A stretch of DNA of 64,000 nt from WRGA01 sp031553395 (GTDB lineage Bacteria; Bacteroidota; Bacteroidia; Bacteroidales; WRGA01), in the NCBI GenBank assembly GCA_031553395.1, contig JAVBLR010000005.1, positions 1-64,000 on the forward strand, written 5' to 3'. This document shows, piece after piece, positions 59,832-64,000 of this stretch (position 1 is the first letter of the stretch; every line of letters starts with the position of its first letter). A model generated the notes under the pieces. That model saw only the letters and a list, made by a program, of their open reading frames with translations. It made no database searches and was not told the DNA's origin. The position numbers were made by a program, and so were the translations under genes.

Positions 59832-61286
59832 TTAAGGAAGGGGATACCCTACTATAGGAATATCATAGCCTGTGATGTCAACGACCCCTGACACGATTGC
59901 TTCATATGTATTGCTAGATTTAACACTATTAGTGATTGTTAAACTGCCAGTTCGTCCATCTCCGATTGTGCACAAACGCTGTTTTCCCTCTCCTTGAAAC
60001 GTTGTTCGGTCAAAAGCAACATGAGTATCGCTATAATTCATTCCTTCATAAAGCCTGAATATATTTATTTCATTATTCTTTATTTTACAATTTGTAAATT
60101 TTAATGCATCTACGTCTACAACACAATTTACTAAATATTGTATATCATTTTGTACTTGAATATTTTCAAAAGAGATATTGCTGTTTTTTGCCATTACAGA
60201 ATTGGGATAATAACTCCTTGACCAACTATCATTATCAAAATGAAGCGAAAATACTGTATGTCTTTTCTTTTGCAAAAAAATATTTTTAAACTGAATATTC
60301 CTGCATCCGACACTGTACAAAGCGCCTTCTTGAAACATAACCCATTTGATTCCATCTAATTCTTCTGTTCCAAATAAATGCATTGGAGGAGTTACAGATG
60401 TATATTCAATTTGAGGATCTCTGTAAGAATCTAATACTCGATATAATCTATTGTTATTAACTACAATATCTCCTTTTCTGACCTTCATTCCTGAATACCA
60501 ATCTACCCACGATGCAGAAATTAATCTGCAGAAATAACCTGTTGTGGATTCATCATTCAAATCGTAACAATTTTCTATAATTCCATTTTCAATCCAACCA
60601 ATGCAAGGCTGACCAATAGGAAAATAATCATGTGCATTTAAAGCAATCGGATCATCATACGTTTTAAACGTACAATTAGATATTTTGAAATTTTTCCCTT
60701 TGCATAAGTGAATACCATCCTTTAATCCTTCTATTTGAAAATTTTCAATAGTTAAATTCTCAAAATCAGCTATTTGTAAAAAATATCGAGATGCTTTTAA
60801 ATCAAAACATGATATATTTCTTAATGTCAGATTTTTAACATGAAAAAACGCTAAATGTCCGGTTAATCCCAACAATACTTCACCATTATCATCAACATCA
60901 TTAATAACTATGTCGCCTCCTTCTATGGTTATATTTTCATTTATATTTCCAGAGTATGCACCCTCATTTATCAGCAAATAAGAAGCCCCAACTCCATCTT
61001 TTTTCTGTTTACGCAAATGAACATCAGATTTTAACACCAAATGTGTATTCGAATACATTCGCATTTCTTCTGACAAGTCGTATGTACCGGGAATATCAAT
61101 AATTATTCGTCCTCCCAAGTCAAGGAGCATTTGAAAAGCAATATTATTTTCTTCGGCTGCTTTACCCGGTAAAAATCCAAAGTCTGATGCAATACGAATT
61201 GGTAAATCCTCGATTTCAGATTTTCTATCTGAGCAGGAATAAAAAAGAATTATACCAGCTACAATTGAAAAAATAGATACTTTCAT
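59832..61286 (-). CDS. right-handed beta-helix lipoprotein, pectate-lyase/GH28-like
   Basis: 484 aa. Signal peptide with lipobox region IILFYSCS, so probably a lipoprotein. Asp-Phe-Gly near the start (ASDFGFLPGKAAEENNIAFQ) is typical of the first strand of pectate-lyase-type beta helices and GH28 polygalacturonases, followed by repeated strands (NLTLRNISC, NLTIENFQIEGLKDGIHL, NFKISNCTFKTYDDPIALN). The DDP in TYDDPIAL resembles the catalytic DD of GH28, but the other GH28 residues are not clear, so activity is uncertain. It precedes the SGNH gene on the same strand; the two may form a glycan-degrading pair. Confidence 0.8.
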   Translation of the reverse strand: MKVSIFSIVAGIILFYSCSDRKSEIEDLPIRIASDFGFLPGKAAEENNIAFQMLLDLGGRIIIDIPGTYDLSEEMRMYSNTHLVLKSDVHLRKQKKDGVGASYLLINEGAYSGNINENITIEGGDIVINDVDDNGEVLLGLTGHLAFFHVKNLTLRNISCFDLKASRYFLQIADFENLTIENFQIEGLKDGIHLCKGKNFKISNCTFKTYDDPIALNAHDYFPIGQPCIGWIENGIIENCYDLNDESTTGYFCRLISASWVDWYSGMKVRKGDIVVNNNRLYRVLDSYRDPQIEYTSVTPPMHLFGTEELDGIKWVMFQEGALYSVGCRNIQFKNIFLQKKRHTVFSLHFDNDSWSRSYYPNSVMAKNSNISFENIQVQNDIQYLVNCVVDVDALKFTNCKIKNNEINIFRLYEGMNYSDTHVAFDRTTFQGEGKQRLCTIGDGRTGSLTITNSVKSSNTYEAIVSGVVDITGYDIPIVGYPLP

Positions 61287-61338
61287 AATAAAAATAGAAA
61301 TAATTTATTGCATACATAATACAAAAAGATAGTCAATA

Positions 61339-61695
61339 TTATCTTTCTTCTAGTAAATTTTTTAGAAAAGCTATTTGTTCATCTTTTACTGAAATAAGTT
61401 TTTCATATATATCTTTATTTTCTTGATGTAATACTTCTATATACTCAATAACATTCAAATCAAAAGCTTTATTATTTTTATTAATAAATTGCTCAATATC
61501 ATCAAAAAGATCTTTTGGAGTAATATCCAATATATCTACCAATCTATCCAAATATTTAGCCCAAGCATAACTATCTCCTGCTTCTATCTTTTGATAGGCT
61601 GAACGCGTAATATTTAATCTATCAGCTACAAAATCCTGAGTTAATCCCTTAGCTGTGCGAATTTTTTTTATGTTTTTAATTATTTTTCTATTCAT
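61339..61695 (-). CDS. XRE-family transcriptional regulator
   Basis: 118 aa. Helix-turn-helix in residues about 6-60: KIRTAKGLTQDFVADRLNI and TRSAYQKIEAGDSYAWAK. A C-terminal coiled-coil-like tail (about 75-118) could dimerise the protein. No toxin gene is adjacent, so it looks like a stand-alone regulator rather than an antitoxin. A 15-base palindrome overlapping its own -7 box, and a 12-bp inverted repeat upstream, suggest it regulates itself and perhaps the divergent surface-protein genes. Confidence 0.85.
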   Translation of the reverse strand: MNRKIIKNIKKIRTAKGLTQDFVADRLNITRSAYQKIEAGDSYAWAKYLDRLVDILDITPKDLFDDIEQFINKNNKAFDLNVIEYIEVLHQENKDIYEKLISVKDEQIAFLKNLLEER

Positions 61696-61703
61696 ATTAC
61701 AGC

Positions 61704-61720
61704 ATTTTGATACAAAATTA
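61704..61720 (-). promoter_or_regulatory. -7 box with overlapping palindrome (possible XRE operator)
   Basis: Minus-strand TAATTTTG (61713-61720) is the -7 box; the palindrome ATTTTGATACAAAAT (61704-61718) overlaps it and lies 8 bases upstream of the XRE start codon. Confidence 0.5.
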
Positions 61721-61755
61721 ATATATTTTTATTATACAAATTATACTATTTGAAA

Positions 61756-61790
61756 TTTATACATATAATTTAGGTAAATATATGTATAAA
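61756..61790. repeat. 12-bp inverted repeat in the XRE/surface-protein intergenic region
   Basis: TTTATACATATA (61756-61767) and TATATGTATAAA (61779-61790) are perfect complements separated by 11 bases. No poly-T follows, so an operator is more likely than a terminator. Confidence 0.65.
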
Positions 61791-61924
61791 AAATCTCTTT
61801 TTGAGAATTAATTTATGCCTTTTACATCAAATTATTTTTATACTTTTAACTACATATTTTTTATTACCTATAAGAATACATAAATATTAAATTATAATTT
61901 ATTAACTTGTAAACAAATTATTTT

Positions 61925-62800
61925 ATGAAAAAGTCATTTTTATTTATCGTATTATTTATAAGTTGTCTTACACTACAAGGACAACAAATTGGATCTGGTT
62001 CTGAAACTGAGGTCAATAATTTCAATACAATTCTACCTTCAGGGATGTATTATACGGATAAGGCTCAGTCAAATTACCCGTATGAAATACCTGCATGGCC
62101 TCTCAAACATCTCATAGTCAGTCGTCACCCTGATGGTGGTTGTCAATTGCAACTATCATCACCTTTTACACATGATGATCGCATGTTCTTCAGAAAAGTA
62201 ATAAGGGATGCTAATAATCCAAATTGTAATAATCCATGGTATGAATTTGCAACAAGGGAAGCAAACACATTTGTTGGAACTCAGCAAATAAAAGATGGAA
62301 CATTTATTATGGGAAATAATGAATATGGAAAATATTTCAAAATAACCCATTATCCTCAAGCAGCCACATATATAAACTTTGCAAATTTTTTATACTTCGT
62401 CAATGAATCCAAATCGTCCCAACCCATCATGCAAATTACACATGATGGAGTTGACATTGGAGGCTATGACCATACAGATAAAACATTAAGAGTTGCTGGA
62501 AATGTGATAACAAAAGAAATTCGAGTTCAAACAAATGTGTGGGCAGATTTTGTTTTTGATCCATCGTATAATTTACCGAGTTTAAAAGAAGTAGAAACAC
62601 ATATTCAAGATCATAAGCATTTACCAGGAATTCCTACCGAAGTTGAAGTTAAGGAAAATGGTGTAAATTTGGGCGATATACAGGTAAAAATGCTTCAAAA
62701 AATTGAAGAACTTACTTTGTATGTAATTGATTTGAAGAAAGAAAATGAAAAGCAGGAGGAGAAGATTAAAGAAATGCAAATTTTAATAAATAATAAATAA
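61925..62800 (+). CDS. secreted protein with tail-fibre-like C-terminus
   Basis: 291 aa. Signal peptide ends near LQG-QQIG. The middle is a beta-rich region (FVGTQQIKDGTFIMGNNEYG). The C-terminus VWADFVFDPSYNLPSLKEVE, IQDHKHLPGIPTEVEVKENG and a final coiled coil (about 250-290) is the pattern of Bacteroidetes proteins related to phage tail-fibre and S74 chaperone-type domains; the catalytic residues of S74 are not visible, so self-cleavage is not predicted. First of two genes, 5 bases from the T9SS gene. Confidence 0.78.
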   Translation: MKKSFLFIVLFISCLTLQGQQIGSGSETEVNNFNTILPSGMYYTDKAQSNYPYEIPAWPLKHLIVSRHPDGGCQLQLSSPFTHDDRMFFRKVIRDANNPNCNNPWYEFATREANTFVGTQQIKDGTFIMGNNEYGKYFKITHYPQAATYINFANFLYFVNESKSSQPIMQITHDGVDIGGYDHTDKTLRVAGNVITKEIRVQTNVWADFVFDPSYNLPSLKEVETHIQDHKHLPGIPTEVEVKENGVNLGDIQVKMLQKIEELTLYVIDLKKENEKQEEKIKEMQILINNK

Positions 62801-62805
62801 AGATT

Positions 62806-63624
62806 ATGAAGTTAATACATGTTATTATATTATTGCTCTTCATAACCTCTAAAGCATTTGGCACAACACAAATATGGGGCCCTTCAGAAGTTCAAGGAGG
62901 TGACCGTTATGTTGAGTATGTAGTAAGTAAGTCAGATATGCAATATATTCTTAATAAAGATTATACTGTAAGTGTAACAAATGGGGTTGCGAGCTCAAAT
63001 CGATTTACTATAAGTAGGGATGCTGGAAATACTATAGGATCTACAAGTATTTATGTGAAATGGAATAATGTTGAAGGAGAAGGAAGCCTTACAGTGCATG
63101 CTGTTGGAAGCTCTACGAGTTATGATGCAACACTGAAGGTTACAATTAGTCCATGTAAAAATACGTCATATGTCGGAATGCAGATAACATCTTCAAGGAA
63201 TTATTCAAATTGTAGAAATATGGTTTTTACAAATGTTTCTATTACAAATAATGCGACAGTAAATATTACAGCTGAAGAGAAAATCACAATTACTCCAAAT
63301 TTCCTTGCACAACAAGGTACTACAGTAATTATTAAGGCTACGGGAGGAGGAATATTGCGGAGTAGTAGTATTAATAATGACGAAGACGAGAAAGAAGGAA
63401 TGGAGTCCATTTTTGCTGAATCAAGCATCACTTCCATTAGGGATATTCCGGGAGTATCTCAAACAACACTTATCAATATTTATTCTTTTACTGGATTGAA
63501 AGTCTACTCTTCCACAACTGACTTTGATATAAAATCAGCTAATTTAAGTCCCGGCATTTATATTATTGAATCAATCAATAATAAAGGTGAAACCAAGCGA
63601 GAAAAAGTGTTAATAGACAGGTAG
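62806..63624 (+). CDS. T9SS type A sorting-domain surface protein
   Basis: 272 aa. Signal peptide ends near AFG-TTQIW. An Ig/PKD-like beta-sandwich (about 20-108) is followed by a coathanger-type repeat stretch (YSNCRNMVFTNVSITNNATV, ITPNFLAQQGTTVIIKA). The C-terminal 75 residues are a type A T9SS signal: NIYSFTGLKVYSST, DIKSANLSPGIYIIESINN, and end KREKVLIDR. Such proteins are exported by the T9SS and anchored on the cell surface or secreted. Cotranscribed with the tail-fibre-like gene. The stretch before the signal (DEDEKEG) is acidic. Confidence 0.85.
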   Translation: MKLIHVIILLLFITSKAFGTTQIWGPSEVQGGDRYVEYVVSKSDMQYILNKDYTVSVTNGVASSNRFTISRDAGNTIGSTSIYVKWNNVEGEGSLTVHAVGSSTSYDATLKVTISPCKNTSYVGMQITSSRNYSNCRNMVFTNVSITNNATVNITAEEKITITPNFLAQQGTTVIIKATGGGILRSSSINNDEDEKEGMESIFAESSITSIRDIPGVSQTTLINIYSFTGLKVYSSTTDFDIKSANLSPGIYIIESINNKGETKREKVLIDR

Positions 63625-63673
63625 TATTAAAAAGAATATAATTCTCCCGAAAATACAAATAACAACCTCTATC

Positions 63674-63709
63674 AAAGTACGTAATTATCATCCAATAATT
63701 ACGTACTTT
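63674..63709. terminator. bidirectional hairpin terminator
   Basis: AAAGTACGTAATTAT (63674-63688), loop of 6, ATAATTACGTACTTT (63695-63709), then TT. Shared by the T9SS gene and prfC. Confidence 0.9.
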
Positions 63710-63736
63710 TTGTATTTTGCGAAATATTCTTTCTTG

Positions 63737-64000
63737 TTAAAACTCCGAAGTAAAATGAAACCGGATATCTTTAAAATCAATTTGCGCCATTTGTAGTACG
63801 TATGCCGAATCGGCCAAGAAAACATCCCGCCCTTCTTTATCTTTTGCCATAAACTGATACTTCCGTTTTTTGAAGTTTTCCAGTTCTTCGGGATTATCGC
63901 TTTCAATCCAGCAAGCCTTGTAGAGATTCAGCGTATCCCAACGGCATTGAGCGCCATATTCGTGCAACAAACGATACTGAATAACTTCGAACTGAAGTTG
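63737..64000 (-). CDS. prfC: peptide chain release factor 3, C-terminal fragment
   Basis: 87 residues at the window edge, reading into the gene from the stop at 63737; the reading frame continues to 64000 (LQFEVIQYRLLHEYGA). The stretch CRWDTLNLYKACWIESDNPE and the end QMAQIDFKDIRFHFTSEF align by eye with the E. coli RF3 C-terminus (LQFDVVVARLKSEY, ending in FHQTREH). RF3 is a GTPase that recycles RF1/RF2; its G domain lies outside the window. Confidence 0.88.
   Translation of the reverse strand, partial: QLQFEVIQYRLLHEYGAQCRWDTLNLYKACWIESDNPEELENFKKRKYQFMAKDKEGRDVFLADSAYVLQMAQIDFKDIRFHFTSEF

Noticed and set aside
61339..61695. XRE gene considered as antitoxin of a toxin-antitoxin pair
   Set aside because: No small toxin ORF is adjacent on the same strand; the neighbours are a large lipoprotein and secreted proteins.

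Overview
The window is low-GC DNA from a member of the Bacteroidetes, most likely order Bacteroidales. The evidence is the gene set (Lnb, DUF5686, DUF4919, PG0541-family protein, the sigma-54 activator/LptE/SecG cluster), many secreted proteins with Bacteroidetes-type signal peptides or lipoboxes, a type IX secretion (T9SS) C-terminal signal at 62806-63624, and promoters of the Bacteroidetes form (-7 box TAnnTTTG) in front of at least 20 genes. Genus cannot be decided from sequence alone.

Layout. 1-312: the start of an IS630-type transposase on the minus strand, then a short leader ORF. 313-8160: DUF2252 protein, queG, a membrane protein, dsbD, lipB, purA and a Fur-family regulator. 8283-13704: metH and a SulP anion transporter. 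13827-16807 (minus): a sigma-54 type activator, lptE, a TPR-like protein and secG in one envelope operon. 17233-25278: lipoprotein, aquaporin, U32-family tRNA hydroxylation protein, recF with DUF721, a HerA-like ATPase and an ABC-2 exporter. 25605-36679: lone Wzc-type tyrosine kinase, rplS, hisS, mnmD, lnb, an L,D-transpeptidase and pnp. 36742-46474: birA, three small secreted proteins, orphan hisB, a coiled-coil lipoprotein, a duplicated beta-helix protein and corA. 46471-58669: kup, htpG, a DUF5686 outer-membrane protein, tRNA-Pro(GGG), aroB, hflX, a GNAT protein and argR. 58764-63624 looks accessory: SGNH hydrolase lipoprotein, beta-helix lipoprotein, XRE regulator, and two secreted surface proteins (one with a tail-fibre-like end, one with a T9SS signal). 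63737-64000 is the C-terminal end of prfC.

Most genes are housekeeping or envelope genes in short transcription units, often separated by strong hairpin terminators shared between convergent neighbours. Positions of -7 boxes show that several of the longest possible ORFs (pnp, U32, Fur-like, SGNH) must start at internal ATGs, and these corrected starts are used here.

The most unusual signals lie between genes. First, a leader cassette: a short ORF starting ATGAAAACGAGC and ending just before a main start codon in the context ACGTATGAAA. It occurs three times, before a DUF2252 gene, dsbD and a beta-helix gene, and sequence similarity begins at the leader ATG and ends at the main start. Second, at least five gene boundaries carry inverted repeats whose arms are built of short degenerate words, with a different word at each locus, including a perfect 60-base palindrome after recF. 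Neither pattern is a named element known to me.
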